A DNA stretch of 64,000 bases from Streptomyces liliiviolaceus. Lineage in GTDB: Bacteria; Actinomycetota; Actinomycetes; Streptomycetales; Streptomycetaceae. The position numbers and the translations under genes were made by a program. The stretch spans positions 1,426,001 to 1,490,000 of the forward strand of contig NZ_JAGPYQ010000002.1 in the NCBI RefSeq assembly GCF_018070025.1, written 5' to 3'. The notes below the pieces were generated by a model. The model was not told the origin of the DNA. It did no database searches and saw nothing but the letters and a program-made list of their open reading frames with translations. Shown piece after piece: positions 1 through 8,022 of this stretch; the stretch's first letter is position 1, and the number at the start of each line of letters is the position of its first letter.

Positions 1-4
1 GTAA

Positions 5-23
5 GAGGGCCCTCACGTGAGGG
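5..23. repeat. Overlapping palindromes at window edge
   Basis: Two perfect palindromes overlap: GAGGGCCCTC (5-14) and CCCTCACGTGAGGG (10-23). They lie downstream of the DUF389 gene, which reads leftward and stops at 78, so they could form a terminator-like hairpin for it. No T-run follows. The rest of 1-77 shows nothing else. Confidence 0.4.
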
Positions 24-77
24 ACTTCCCGAGGTACGAGGCGAGCAGCAGCCGCTGCTAGCTGGTCCGACGGGCAG

Positions 78-998
78 TCACCGGGCGCGGCGCCAGAGCC
101 ATTTCTGGGTCAGGAGGGTGAGGATGCCGGCCAGGGTGATGCCCAGGAGGTTCAGCAGGAGCTGGTTGGTGGAGCCGATGGTCTGGCCGGTGTCGCCGTA
201 GCTGAGGGCGACCGCCGCATTGGCCGCCGCGGGTACCGTGGTGACGGAGATCGCCACGCCCACCAGCAGGCCCGACTTGGCCGAGGTCAGGGAGAGGGTA
301 CCGGCGATGCCCGCCAGGACGGCCACGACGAAGGAGAACGCGTCGGGGGCGTAGACGAAGGCCGTGTTGGGCCGCTCGCCCTCCAGCCGCTCCTCGGTGA
401 ACAGTCCCAGAGCGTCCATGAAGAGGCTGAAGAGCACGGTGACGGCCATCGCCACGGCGAAACCCACCAGCAGAGCGGTCAGCGAGCGCACCGCCAGACG
501 CGGCCGCCACCGGACCACGGCCGTGCTGAAACCCGCCAGCGGACCGAATTCCGGGCCCACCGCCATCGCCCCCACGATCAGAATGGCGTTGTCGAGAACC
601 ACACCGCAGGCCGCGATCATCGTGGCGAGTGTGAGGAACGCCAGGTAGGTGACCGACAGGGTCGACTCCTCGTGCGTCGCTTCCGCCAGGTGCTCCCACA
701 GGACCGCGTCCGCGCCCTCCCCCGGGGCGTCGTCCTCGGCCCGGTCGGCCCGCGTGGACAAGGACAGGTCGATGTTCTCCACCGCGATCGACCCGCTCGT
801 GTCGATCCCCAGGCCGCGCAGACCGCCGATCAGCTCATCACCCGCCTCGCGGGCCACGTCGACCATCACGATGTCACCGGCAGGGCTGCGGGCGGCGCCC
901 GGCATCACAGCCAGATGGGCCGTGCCGACCGTCTCCTCGATCAGGCGGATCACCGCATCGGTCCGGTCGGTCGGTGTGATCAGGCGCAGGTGCAGCAT
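78..998 (-). CDS. DUF389 family integral membrane protein
   Basis: A 306-residue protein. The N-terminal ~100 residues form a soluble alpha/beta domain (starting MLHLRLITPTDRTDAV). About six hydrophobic helices follow from residue ~118 to the end, including the stretch around AILIVGAMAVGPEFGPLAG, which is the conserved core of DUF389/TIGR00341 proteins. The family is widespread in actinobacteria and its biochemical role is not established. The protein ends in a basic tail (QKWLWRRAR) expected to face the cytoplasm. No partner gene is adjacent: the next 870 bases upstream hold no convincing gene. The family call is firm; the function is unknown. Confidence 0.85.
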   Translation of the reverse strand: MLHLRLITPTDRTDAVIRLIEETVGTAHLAVMPGAARSPAGDIVMVDVAREAGDELIGGLRGLGIDTSGSIAVENIDLSLSTRADRAEDDAPGEGADAVLWEHLAEATHEESTLSVTYLAFLTLATMIAACGVVLDNAILIVGAMAVGPEFGPLAGFSTAVVRWRPRLAVRSLTALLVGFAVAMAVTVLFSLFMDALGLFTEERLEGERPNTAFVYAPDAFSFVVAVLAGIAGTLSLTSAKSGLLVGVAISVTTVPAAANAAVALSYGDTGQTIGSTNQLLLNLLGITLAGILTLLTQKWLWRRAR

Positions 999-1868
999 GC
1001 CGGAAGGCTAGCCCCACCGGACAAGCGAGGGCGGATAGGAGCGCGCGGCTTGAGACGGGGCGAACGGCGATCAGGTCTCCGTGACACGGCACGGTAAGGG
1101 TGGGTGCCGTGCCACGGAGACAGGGACCCTACGACCGGCCGTTGTCGTCCGTTCCCACGGCGACCGACCGGGTGCCGCAGCAGCACGTGCTACGGCACTC
1201 GCGGTTCACCAGCCCGTCTCGGATGAACGGGAACGCGTGGACCGGGCCGCCTTGGCGCCGGCCGCTCCGGCCCGCACGCAGCGGTGTCTGGCCTGCCCGC
1301 TGTCGTCCGAGCTGGGAACGGTGGACCGGCGTGCGTTCGTCCGGGCCGACGGGGCGGGGCAGTGCAGCAGGACGAGGGAGAGCAGGAGCGGACCGGCGGT
1401 GAATACGATGAAGATCATCGCTCGGCCCGCCCCGCCTTGCTCTGCCGCGCAGCGCGGATGGACGGCCTGCGGGAGTCCGGGACGGTGCAAGGGCGGGTGA
1501 GTATGTGGCAGGGCGCGGCGTCCGCGCCCGGCTCTCTCGCACCCATGGCCCCAAGAGCCGGAGCGGTCAGTATCGGGCTGATCGAAGTGTTGTTCATGCC
1601 GTGATCAACTCGTCCGGTCCCCTCACGGACATGGCTGGTCAGAGCGGTTCACTCTCTGCGGGACCCGATGTCCCCACCACGGAGGAAAACCCTCACCCAC
1701 CCGAGTACAGCCCGGCATCGAACGCGTCACAACACCTCGGAACGGCACAACGCGCGAAACGGACCCGGTGCACCGAGGCTAAAGAACAGTGCGCTCACGC
1801 GTAACGACAGGTTCGATCGCTGCGGGCACCCTGAACCGAGGAAAAAACCCCACTCGAAAGTAGCGACC
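999..1868. other. 870-base region without a convincing gene
   Basis: Open frames exist on both strands, but they are compositional: they overlap one another, lack ribosome binding sites and encode Arg/Pro/Ala-rich strings. One leftward frame encodes a short hydrophobic segment (MIFIVFTAGPLLLSLVLLHC, start near 1418) followed by low-complexity sequence, and is not supported otherwise. Apart from the stem-loop at 1075-1121, I see no feature here. The right end should hold the promoter of the secreted protein that starts at 1869. Confidence 0.5.
1075..1121. repeat. Two-part inverted repeat (stem-loop)
   Basis: The outer arms GTCTCCGT (1075-1082) and ACGGAGAC (1114-1121) pair perfectly. The inner arms GGCACGG (1088-1094) and CCGTGCC (1107-1113) pair perfectly, with a five-base bulge on the left side and a 12-base loop. 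It sits about 80 bases upstream of the leftward DUF389 gene. It could be a terminator of a lost gene, a leader structure or a mobile-element relic; the sequence does not decide. Confidence 0.5.
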
Positions 1869-2273
1869 ATGAAGCTGAGATCAGCTCTCTTCACCGGAAT
1901 AGCAGCCGTCAGCCTGTTTTCCGCCGCGCTGACGACATCGATTCCCGCAGCCGCCGCCGACCACTCCCTTGCCGCGCCCGAAGCGAACGTCGGCCCCACT
2001 GACCTGTCGCAATGCAACGGGACGGGCTTTTCGTGTCTTTGGAAGGACTACAACTACACGTCATGGGACGGCAGCGTCCAGTACTTCGGTCCGAAGCAGC
2101 CCGGCACCTGCGCGCGAGTCAATCTCGCCTACAGCTTCTCCCTGTGGAATCGCAGCGGAATCACCCAGCGGTTCTGGAGCGGAAGTGACTGCACCGGCCA
2201 GAACTACCTGGTCGCCTCCGGCGGCAAAATCCCTGCCTCACCCTTCAGCATCGGCAGCGTCGGCGGTATCTGA
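1869..2273 (+). CDS. Secreted peptidase inhibitor I36-like protein
   Basis: A 134-residue exported protein. The N-terminus is a classical Sec signal: MKLRSALFT, a hydrophobic run, then a likely cleavage near AAAADH (about residue 31). The mature part starts with the cysteine-flanked pattern of streptomycete I36/SMPI-like proteins (CNGTGFSCLWKDYNY, then a C-G-Q pair further on), with four cysteines that could form two disulfides and a beta-rich Tyr/Trp/Ser composition. The open frame runs 67 codons further upstream, but that part is Arg/His-rich and has no ribosome site. The ATG at 1869 begins the signal peptide, and GAAAG at 1855-1859 is a weak ribosome site. Inhibitor activity is only a family expectation. 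Confidence 0.75.
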   Translation: MKLRSALFTGIAAVSLFSAALTTSIPAAAADHSLAAPEANVGPTDLSQCNGTGFSCLWKDYNYTSWDGSVQYFGPKQPGTCARVNLAYSFSLWNRSGITQRFWSGSDCTGQNYLVASGGKIPASPFSIGSVGGI

Positions 2274-2445
2274 GCCGCGAGCGCCCTTGCGCCTTTCCGC
2301 GCGGGCGAGTTGACCACAGGGCTCTTGCGAAGTGACCCGCCCCCGCCACGCTCGCGAGCGCCCGCACCACCCACGGGTATGAGCCGCGCTCCACAGCGGT
2401 ATGCCCGTCCAGATCATGAACGTCAGAACTGACGGAGGGAATGTC

Positions 2446-2997
2446 ATGACTGTTCGCAACGGTGCCGTCCGGGCCCGCCGGCCGCTGGCGATGATCGCCT
2501 CGGCCCTGCTCGTCACAGGTGTCTCGACCGGCGCGGCCACGGCGGCCGGTGCACCCGAGGGCAAGTCGGACGGGAAGTTCTGCGTCGTCGAGGTCGGCAA
2601 GTCGGCCGACGGGGGCTTCTCGCCGGTGAAGTCGCGGACATGCAGCAACGACCCGGACTCCGCGGCCTTCACAGCGGCGGACGCGCCCGACGTACTGCTC
2701 ATGGAGTGGTTCTGGAACGCCTACAACAGCCCGCCGAACATCACGCGCATCATCGTGTCGGCGGAGGAGGGTCCTTGCGACTCGTCAGGCTACCGCCTGC
2801 GACCGAACCTCATCTGGGACAACGAGATCTCCGGCTTCTACACGTACAGCAACTGCCATCAGGTCACCATCTACGACGGCTACAACCAGAACGGCGACTC
2901 GCAGTACTGGTACGACGGTACGGGCGACGGGCCCAACGTGGAATATGTCGGGGCGCGCATGAACGACCGGACCAGTTCGCTCTGGATCCGGTACTGA
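2446..2997 (+). CDS. Secreted I36/crystallin-like protein
   Basis: A 183-residue exported protein. The start at 2446 is chosen because GGAGGGA at 2434-2440 sits correctly before it and a signal peptide follows (MTVRNGAVRARRPLAMIASA, with Ala-x-Ala near residue 34). The mature chain has a cysteine at each end of its first part, then a Tyr/Asn/Gly-rich C-terminal domain (IYDGYNQNGDSQYWYDG, ending SSLWIRY) that resembles the beta/gamma-crystallin-like fold of I36 inhibitors and actinobacterial cell-surface proteins. It lies 172 bases after another secreted I36-like gene on the same strand, and both end in similar beta-strand motifs, which suggests an old duplication. Target and activity are unknown. 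Confidence 0.7.
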   Translation: MTVRNGAVRARRPLAMIASALLVTGVSTGAATAAGAPEGKSDGKFCVVEVGKSADGGFSPVKSRTCSNDPDSAAFTAADAPDVLLMEWFWNAYNSPPNITRIIVSAEEGPCDSSGYRLRPNLIWDNEISGFYTYSNCHQVTIYDGYNQNGDSQYWYDGTGDGPNVEYVGARMNDRTSSLWIRY

Positions 2998-3097
2998 CCC
3001 ACGATCGCCGCGCAACACCCGGATAGGACGCCGCCGCCTCAACTCCGCCGTATCGCGGATCGCGGATCGACCGGTCGCCAGCTGACGCAGGAACGGG

Positions 3098-3748
3098 TCA
3101 GCCGCGCAGCGCCAGAGCGGCCCCCAGGCCGACCAGGCCCACGCCCGACGCGCCGGCGAGCCCCCGCTGGACGCCTCGGCGGCACAACAGCGTCTCCACG
3201 CGGGCCAGGAGCAGGAGCACCAGCACGAACCACAGCAGGCACATGAGCCAGAACACACCGGCGAGGACACTGTGTGCGGCCGTGGTCCCCAGGCCGGGCA
3301 GGGTGAACTGAGGGAAGAGCGCCAGGTAGAAGACCGCCACCTTGGGATTGAGCAGGTTGCTGATCAGGCCCTGCCGGAAGGCGGCACGCCCGACCCGTCC
3401 CGTGGCCGCCGGGACACGCTGGACGGCGTTGGGCGCCGCGGCGTCGCCGACGGCACCGCGGCGCAGGCGGACGAAGTCGGCCAGGGACTGGACACCGAGG
3501 TAGATGAGGTAGAGGGCTCCGGCGACGCGCAGGATCGCGTAACCGACCTGCGACGCGGCCAGCAGGGCCGTCAGTCCGGCCACCGCGGCCGTGGCCAGTA
3601 CGGCGTGTCCCAGCATGATTCCCGCAGCGGTCGCGTGGCCCGCGCGCCGCCCCGACCTGGCCGTGTTGGCCAGCAGCAAGGTGAGATCGGGGCCGGGCAC
3701 GACGATGACGACCAGGGACGCGGCGACGAAGCCGAGCAGCTCTGACAT
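3098..3748 (-). CDS. LysE/RhtB family amino-acid exporter
   Basis: A 216-residue membrane protein with six predicted helices. It begins with the family signature in helix 1-2 (VVIVVPGPDLTLLLANTARSG), followed by GHAVLATAAVAGLTALL and the conserved loop NLLNPKVAVFYLALFPQF at residues ~129-146. Members export amino acids or related metabolites by proton exchange. The frame continues 117 codons upstream, but that part is not protein-like; the ATG at 3748 starts the canonical N-terminus. It converges with the secreted protein ending at 2997. No regulator is adjacent, so the substrate cannot be inferred. Confidence 0.88.
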   Translation of the reverse strand: MSELLGFVAASLVVIVVPGPDLTLLLANTARSGRRAGHATAAGIMLGHAVLATAAVAGLTALLAASQVGYAILRVAGALYLIYLGVQSLADFVRLRRGAVGDAAAPNAVQRVPAATGRVGRAAFRQGLISNLLNPKVAVFYLALFPQFTLPGLGTTAAHSVLAGVFWLMCLLWFVLVLLLLARVETLLCRRGVQRGLAGASGVGLVGLGAALALRG

Positions 3749-4137
3749 GGGAATCCGTTCAACGTGTGCATGGCCCCGGGCCAGTCGCACCGCGGGGAGC
3801 CGTCGCCGGATCCGGGATCCGGCAGCTGCCACGGAACATTCCAGCCCACGATCCCGCCCCGCGGGCAGGGCCAATCCGAATGATCTGGACTTGCCGAGCG
3901 CAGGGACCGACGGTGGATGGCCAATGCCCGCCACAGGAAAGTTTCCACCCTTCGCCCGAAACATTCGATCCCCTGTCGAGCCGGTCAGCGAACCCTTCTC
4001 CCCCGTAATCTCCCGCGCATTGGCGAGCCGCATCGCCTCACCGCCGGAGCACTTCCGGTCGCCGCGACTGCTCGCCGAGACTGCTCGCCGCGCCCTCAAC
4101 GGAGAGGGACTGTTTGTGGACAGGTGCGCGACAAACC

Positions 4138-4166
4138 TTGACCGCGGAGCCGCACATTCCTAGCTT
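4138..4166 (+). promoter_or_regulatory. HrdB-like promoter of GH62 gene
   Basis: TTGACC (4138-4143) and TAGCTT (4161-4166) are separated by 17 bases, close to the streptomycete vegetative consensus TTGAC-N17-TAGxxT. Transcription would start near 4173, about 50 bases before the GH62 ATG and just upstream of the palindrome at 4193-4205. This is a prediction from sequence only. Confidence 0.5.
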
Positions 4167-4192
4167 GTGGCGTCGAAGAATCCGGTAATTCC

Positions 4193-4205
4193 TCGAAAGT
4201 TTCGA
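4193..4205. promoter_or_regulatory. Palindromic operator TCGAAAGTTTCGA
   Basis: A 13-base palindrome with a central G lies between the predicted transcription start and the GH62 ribosome site (GGAGG, 4214-4218). It has the form CGAAA-N-TTTCG seen upstream of hemicellulase genes in streptomycetes and attributed to LacI/ROK-type sugar repressors. The location fits road-block repression. The cognate regulator is probably encoded elsewhere, because the nearest one (5389-6135) has a different box in front of its own gene. Confidence 0.6.
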
Positions 4206-4225
4206 CACAGCCTGGAGGCTCCCTG

Positions 4226-5302
4226 ATGTGGTTACGCCACCCGCCCCCGGCCCGTCCAAGACGCTTGCTCGCCGTCCTTTCGCCCCTGCTGCTCGTGGCC
4301 GCGTTCCTCGGTGCCCAGCCCGTCGGCGCGGCAACCGTAGACCCCCACGCCTCCCACGCTCTGGTCAACCGCAACAGCGCCGACACCCCCGCCCAGTGCG
4401 ATCTTCCGTCGACCTATCGCTGGACATCGACGGGCGCGCTGGCGCAGCCCAAGTCCGGGTGGGTCTCGCTCAAGGACTTCACCGTCGCCCCCTACAACGG
4501 GCGGCAACTCGTCTATGCGACGACGCACGACACGGGGACGCGGTGGGGTTCGATGAACTTCGGCCTGTTCACCAACTGGTCGGAGATGGCTTCGGCCAAC
4601 CAGAACTCGATGTCGACATCCACCGTCGCGCCCACGCTCTTCCACTTCGCGCCGAAGAACCTGTGGGTGCTCGCCTACCAGTGGGGCGGGACCGCCTTCT
4701 CCTACCGGACGTCGAGCGACCCCACCAACCCGAACGGCTGGTCGTCCCAGCAGGTGCTCTTCTCCGGAAGCATCTCCGGCTCCGGAACCGGTCCGATCGA
4801 CCAGACGCTCATCGGCGACGGAACCAACATGTACCTGTTCTTCGCCGGCGACAACGGCAAGATCTACCGGGCCAGTATGCCGCTCGGGAACTTCCCTGGC
4901 AGCTTCGGGACGTCCTCCACAGTGGTCATGAGCGATACGACGAACAACCTCTTCGAAGCCCCCCAGGTCTACAGACTGCAGGGCCAGAACCGCTACCTCA
5001 TGATCGTTGAAGCGATCGGCGCGCAGGGCCGCTACTTCCGCTCGTTCACGGCCACCAGTCTGAACGGCTCATGGACGCCCCAAGCCGCAGCCGAGAGCAA
5101 CCCCTTCGCCGGCAAGGCCAACAGCGGTGCCACGTGGACCAACGACATCAGCCACGGCGAACTGCTCCGCACCAGCTCCGATCAGACCATGACCGTCGAC
5201 CCCTGCAATCTGCAGTTGCTCTACCAGGGCCGCAGCCCCAACTCCGGGGGCGACTACGGCCTCCTGCCCTACCGTCCGGGTCTGCTGACACTCCAGCGCT
5301 GA
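4226..5302 (+). CDS. Secreted GH62 alpha-L-arabinofuranosidase
   Basis: A 358-residue exported enzyme predicted to remove arabinofuranosyl side chains from arabinoxylan or arabinan. The signal peptide covers residues ~1-36 (twin Arg in PRRLLAVL, cleavage near VGAA). The catalytic five-bladed propeller fills the rest. Family motifs are all visible: GWVSLKDFT with the general-base Asp, [32 protein letters not shown] with the pKa-tuning Asp, and [10 protein letters not shown] with the acid Glu. No carbohydrate-binding module is attached, unlike many streptomycete GH62 enzymes. GGAGG at 4214 sits seven bases before the ATG. Downstream lies a sugar-acid catabolic block that could use the liberated L-arabinose. 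Confidence 0.95.
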   Translation: MWLRHPPPARPRRLLAVLSPLLLVAAFLGAQPVGAATVDPHASHALVNRNSADTPAQCDLPSTYRWTSTGALAQPKSGWVSLKDFTVAPYNGRQLVYATTHDTGTRWGSMNFGLFTNWSEMASANQNSMSTSTVAPTLFHFAPKNLWVLAYQWGGTAFSYRTSSDPTNPNGWSSQQVLFSGSISGSGTGPIDQTLIGDGTNMYLFFAGDNGKIYRASMPLGNFPGSFGTSSTVVMSDTTNNLFEAPQVYRLQGQNRYLMIVEAIGAQGRYFRSFTATSLNGSWTPQAAAESNPFAGKANSGATWTNDISHGELLRTSSDQTMTVDPCNLQLLYQGRSPNSGGDYGLLPYRPGLLTLQR

Positions 5303-5388
5303 CGGCATCGCACGGGGTCCGGCTCCGGTACGGAACCTGCGGGCGGGCTCCCCGGAAGGCCGAGCCCGCGCGGATCAACCGCGGCAGG

Positions 5389-6135
5389 TCACACGGCATC
5401 GCCCGGCATTCCGGGAGACCGGGCGATCTCTCGTTCGGCGGCTTCGACGATGGCGAGGACGGCGGCCGCCGCAGCCTCCGAATCGCGGGTCTCGACGGCT
5501 CGTACGACGGCGCGGTGGCCCGGCAGCGAGCCTTCCACCGCGCCGGGGGTCTGGGTGCTGACGACGAAGCTGTGTTCCAGGGCGATGTCGACAGCCCGGC
5601 CCAGCGAACCGAGGAGACGGTTGCCGCTGGCGTCGAGCAGGGCCCGGTGGAAGGCGATGTCGGCCTCGACGTACCCGCTGCGGCCGGGTTCCGTCGCTGC
5701 GGCCTCCATGGCCGCCAGAGCGTCGTACAGCGCTCGTACGTCGTCGGGGCCGGCCCGTTCGGCGGCGAGCCGGGCCGCCTCGGGCTCGACGATCCGGCGC
5801 AGTTCACCCGTGTCGCGCAGCAGAGCCGTGGCGTCCCCGGCCTGTTTCCAGCGCAGCACGTCACGGTCCAGGTGGTTCCAGTGCTCCGGGGGCAGCACCC
5901 GCGTACCGGTGCGGGGGCGTACGCGCAGCATCCCCTTGGCCACCAGTGCCTTGACCGCTTCCCGCAGCACTCCCCGGCTGACGCCGATCTCGGCCGCGAG
6001 CGCGTCCTCGACCGGCAGCGCCTCCCCCGGTGCCCACGCGCCACCCACGACGCGCCGCCCGAGCTCGTCGACCACACGCTGGTACAGGGTCAGGAAGTGC
6101 ACCACGATCCTGTTCGCCCCCTGGACGCCATTCAT
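5389..6135 (-). CDS. FadR-subfamily GntR transcriptional regulator
   Basis: A 248-residue regulator. The winged helix lies at residues ~15-80 (GEALPVEDALAAEIGVSRGV, then LREAVKALVAKGMLRVRPRTGTRV), followed by an all-helical FCD effector domain with the metal-site pattern (DIAFHRALLDASGNR, then GHRAVVRAV). FCD proteins sense small organic acids. The start is placed at ATG 6135; a longer frame to 6291 would run over the palindrome and the divergent promoter. The dehydratase gene begins 105 bases away on the other strand, and a 15-base palindrome at 6138-6152 lies against this start codon. It most likely represses itself and the dehydratase/FAH genes until a sugar acid is present. Confidence 0.88.
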   Translation of the reverse strand: MNGVQGANRIVVHFLTLYQRVVDELGRRVVGGAWAPGEALPVEDALAAEIGVSRGVLREAVKALVAKGMLRVRPRTGTRVLPPEHWNHLDRDVLRWKQAGDATALLRDTGELRRIVEPEAARLAAERAGPDDVRALYDALAAMEAAATEPGRSGYVEADIAFHRALLDASGNRLLGSLGRAVDIALEHSFVVSTQTPGAVEGSLPGHRAVVRAVETRDSEAAAAAVLAIVEAAEREIARSPGMPGDAV

Positions 6136-6137
6136 CG

Positions 6138-6152
6138 AATCATTCAATGATT
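6138..6152. promoter_or_regulatory. Operator AATCATT-C-AATGATT
   Basis: A perfect 15-base palindrome around one central base, in the 104-base divergent promoter region. The size and A/T-rich arms fit a FadR-type GntR dimer site. It directly adjoins the regulator start (6135). Confidence 0.65.
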
Positions 6153-6239
6153 GTGGTGCAGGGTACGGCCTGCGGGTCCCCACCCGGCAACGCCCCATCG
6201 TGAACGGACGACGGACACCACAGCCACGGGAGCGCCTAC

Positions 6240-7976
6240 ATGACCGACGGGCAGAGGACGAGCCGCCGCAGCCAGGCATGGTTCGGCGCACAGGGCCGCA
6301 GCGGGATGGTGTACCGCTCCTGGATGCGCAACCAGGGACTCGGACACGAGGTGTTCGACGGGCGTCCCGTCATCGGCATCGCGACCAGCGCCTCCGAACT
6401 CGCCCCGTGCAACGCCCATCTGACCCAGGTCGCCGAAGCCGTCAAACGCGGTGTGTGGCAGGCGGGCGGCCTGCCTCTGCAGTTCCCGACCATGGCCACC
6501 GGCGAGACCCTGATGCGCCCCACCGCGATGCTGTACCGCAACCTCATGGCCATGGAGGTCGAGGAGCTGATCCGGGCCAATCCCCTCGACGGTGTCGTGC
6601 TGCTGTCCGGCTGCGACAAGACGACCCCCGCCATGCTCATGGGTGCCGCCAGTGTCGACCTGCCCGCCGTCATGGTCACCGGCGGGCCCATGCTCAACGG
6701 CAAGTACCGGGGCCAGGACGTGGGATCCGGCACCCACGTGTGGAAGTTCGAGGAGGACCTCAAGACCGGCCGGATGACCGAGGAGGAGTGCTTCTTCGCG
6801 GAAGGCTGCATGGCCCGTTCCCACGGGCACTGCATGACGATGGGCACCGCTTCGACGATGGCGTGCATGGCCGAGGCGCTCGGCATGCAGCTGCCGGGCT
6901 CGGCGGCCTGGCCCGCGGTCGACTCCCGGCGGATGGAAACGGCGCAGGCGGCGGGTCAGCGCATCGTACGGATGGTGGAGGAGGAGCTGCGCCCTTCACG
7001 GATCCTGACCCGGGAGGCGTTCGAGAACGCGATCCGGGTCAACGCGGCCATCGGCGGCTCCACGAACGCCGTCATCCATCTGACCGCCCTCGCCGGACGC
7101 GTCGGCGTCGAGCTGGGCCTGCGGGACTTCGACGAGCTGGTCCGCGCGGTGCCGACCCTGGTCAACCTGATGCCCAGCGGCAAGTACCTCATGGAGGACT
7201 TCTGTTACGCGGGCGGCCTGCCCGCCGTCATGGCCGAGCTGCTCGGCGGCGAACTGCTGCACGGCGAACAGATCACGGTCACCGGACGCAGCATCGCCGA
7301 GAACACCGAGAACGCCGAACGCATCGAATCCGACGTCATCACCCGCCTCGACGCCCCCTTCCAGCCCGCGGGCACCGGTATCGCCGTCCTCCACGGCAAC
7401 CTGTGCCCCGACGGAGCTGTGATCAAGCAGTCCGCCGCATCCCCCCACCTGCTCACCCACCGCGGCCCCGCACGCGTCTTCGACTCCCCCGAGGCGTACC
7501 ACGAGGTGGCCGACGACCCGGACCTCGACATCGACGAGAACACCGTCATCGTCATCCGCAACGCCGGTCCCAAGGGGTACCCCGGCATGCCCGAGGTCTC
7601 CAACGTCCCGCTGCCCACCAAGCTGCTGAAGGCCGGTGTCAAGGACATGGTGCGCGTCTGCGACGGCCGGATGAGCGGCACCGGGTACGGGACGGTGGTC
7701 CTGCACGTGGCGCCCGAGGCCGCCGTCGGCGGACCCCTCGCCCTGGTGCGCGACGGGGACCCCGTCGTCCTCGACGTCCCGAACCGCATCCTGCGCCTGG
7801 ACGTGGACGACGCCGAACTCACACGACGTCGCCAGGCCTGGACGGCACCAGCCGAGCGGCACACCGGCGGCTACACCTGGCTCTACACCCAGCACGTGGA
7901 ACAGGCCGACCAGGGCGCCGACTTCGATTTCCTGCGCGGAAGCCGCGGACACGAGGTTCCCCGCGACTCCCACTGA
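6240..7976 (+). CDS. IlvD/Edd family dehydratase, probable L-arabinonate dehydratase
   Basis: A 578-residue dehydratase of sugar acids. Likely reaction: L-arabinonate (or a related aldonate) to its 2-keto-3-deoxy acid. The three cysteines expected to hold a [2Fe-2S] cluster are at 57 (ELAPCNAH), 125 (SGCDKTTP) and 198 (HGHCMTMG). Lys127 follows the second cysteine as in the carbamylated-lysine site, and GRMSGTGYG near residue 478 carries the proposed catalytic serine. The spacing matches the pentonate-dehydratase branch rather than dihydroxyacid or 6-phosphogluconate dehydratases. It starts 105 bases from a divergent FCD-type regulator, and a FAH-family gene follows 46 bases downstream. Galactonate or fuconate are alternative substrates. 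Confidence 0.88.
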   Translation: MTDGQRTSRRSQAWFGAQGRSGMVYRSWMRNQGLGHEVFDGRPVIGIATSASELAPCNAHLTQVAEAVKRGVWQAGGLPLQFPTMATGETLMRPTAMLYRNLMAMEVEELIRANPLDGVVLLSGCDKTTPAMLMGAASVDLPAVMVTGGPMLNGKYRGQDVGSGTHVWKFEEDLKTGRMTEEECFFAEGCMARSHGHCMTMGTASTMACMAEALGMQLPGSAAWPAVDSRRMETAQAAGQRIVRMVEEELRPSRILTREAFENAIRVNAAIGGSTNAVIHLTALAGRVGVELGLRDFDELVRAVPTLVNLMPSGKYLMEDFCYAGGLPAVMAELLGGELLHGEQITVTGRSIAENTENAERIESDVITRLDAPFQPAGTGIAVLHGNLCPDGAVIKQSAASPHLLTHRGPARVFDSPEAYHEVADDPDLDIDENTVIVIRNAGPKGYPGMPEVSNVPLPTKLLKAGVKDMVRVCDGRMSGTGYGTVVLHVAPEAAVGGPLALVRDGDPVVLDVPNRILRLDVDDAELTRRRQAWTAPAERHTGGYTWLYTQHVEQADQGADFDFLRGSRGHEVPRDSH

Positions 7977-8022
7977 GTCAGTCCCCGGCGACGTACCCCT
8001 CGACCCCAGGAGAGCACCGACC

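Larger units (their letters stand above)
3749..4225. other. Intergenic, divergent promoter region
   Basis: These 477 bases separate the leftward LysE gene from the rightward GH62 gene. No credible coding sequence is present. The right part holds the GH62 promoter, operator and ribosome site, listed separately. The remainder, including the LysE promoter, shows no clear motif. Confidence 0.6.

Noticed and set aside
1206..1490. Leftward frame with a short hydrophobic N-terminal stretch (MIFIVFTAGPLLLSLVLLHC) that could be a small membrane protein
   Set aside because: No ribosome site, and the rest is low-complexity Arg/Ser/Ala sequence overlapped by equally long frames on the other strand.
1668..1868. 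67-codon upstream extension of the I36-like gene
   Set aside because: Arg/His-rich, no ribosome site; the signal peptide begins at ATG 1869.
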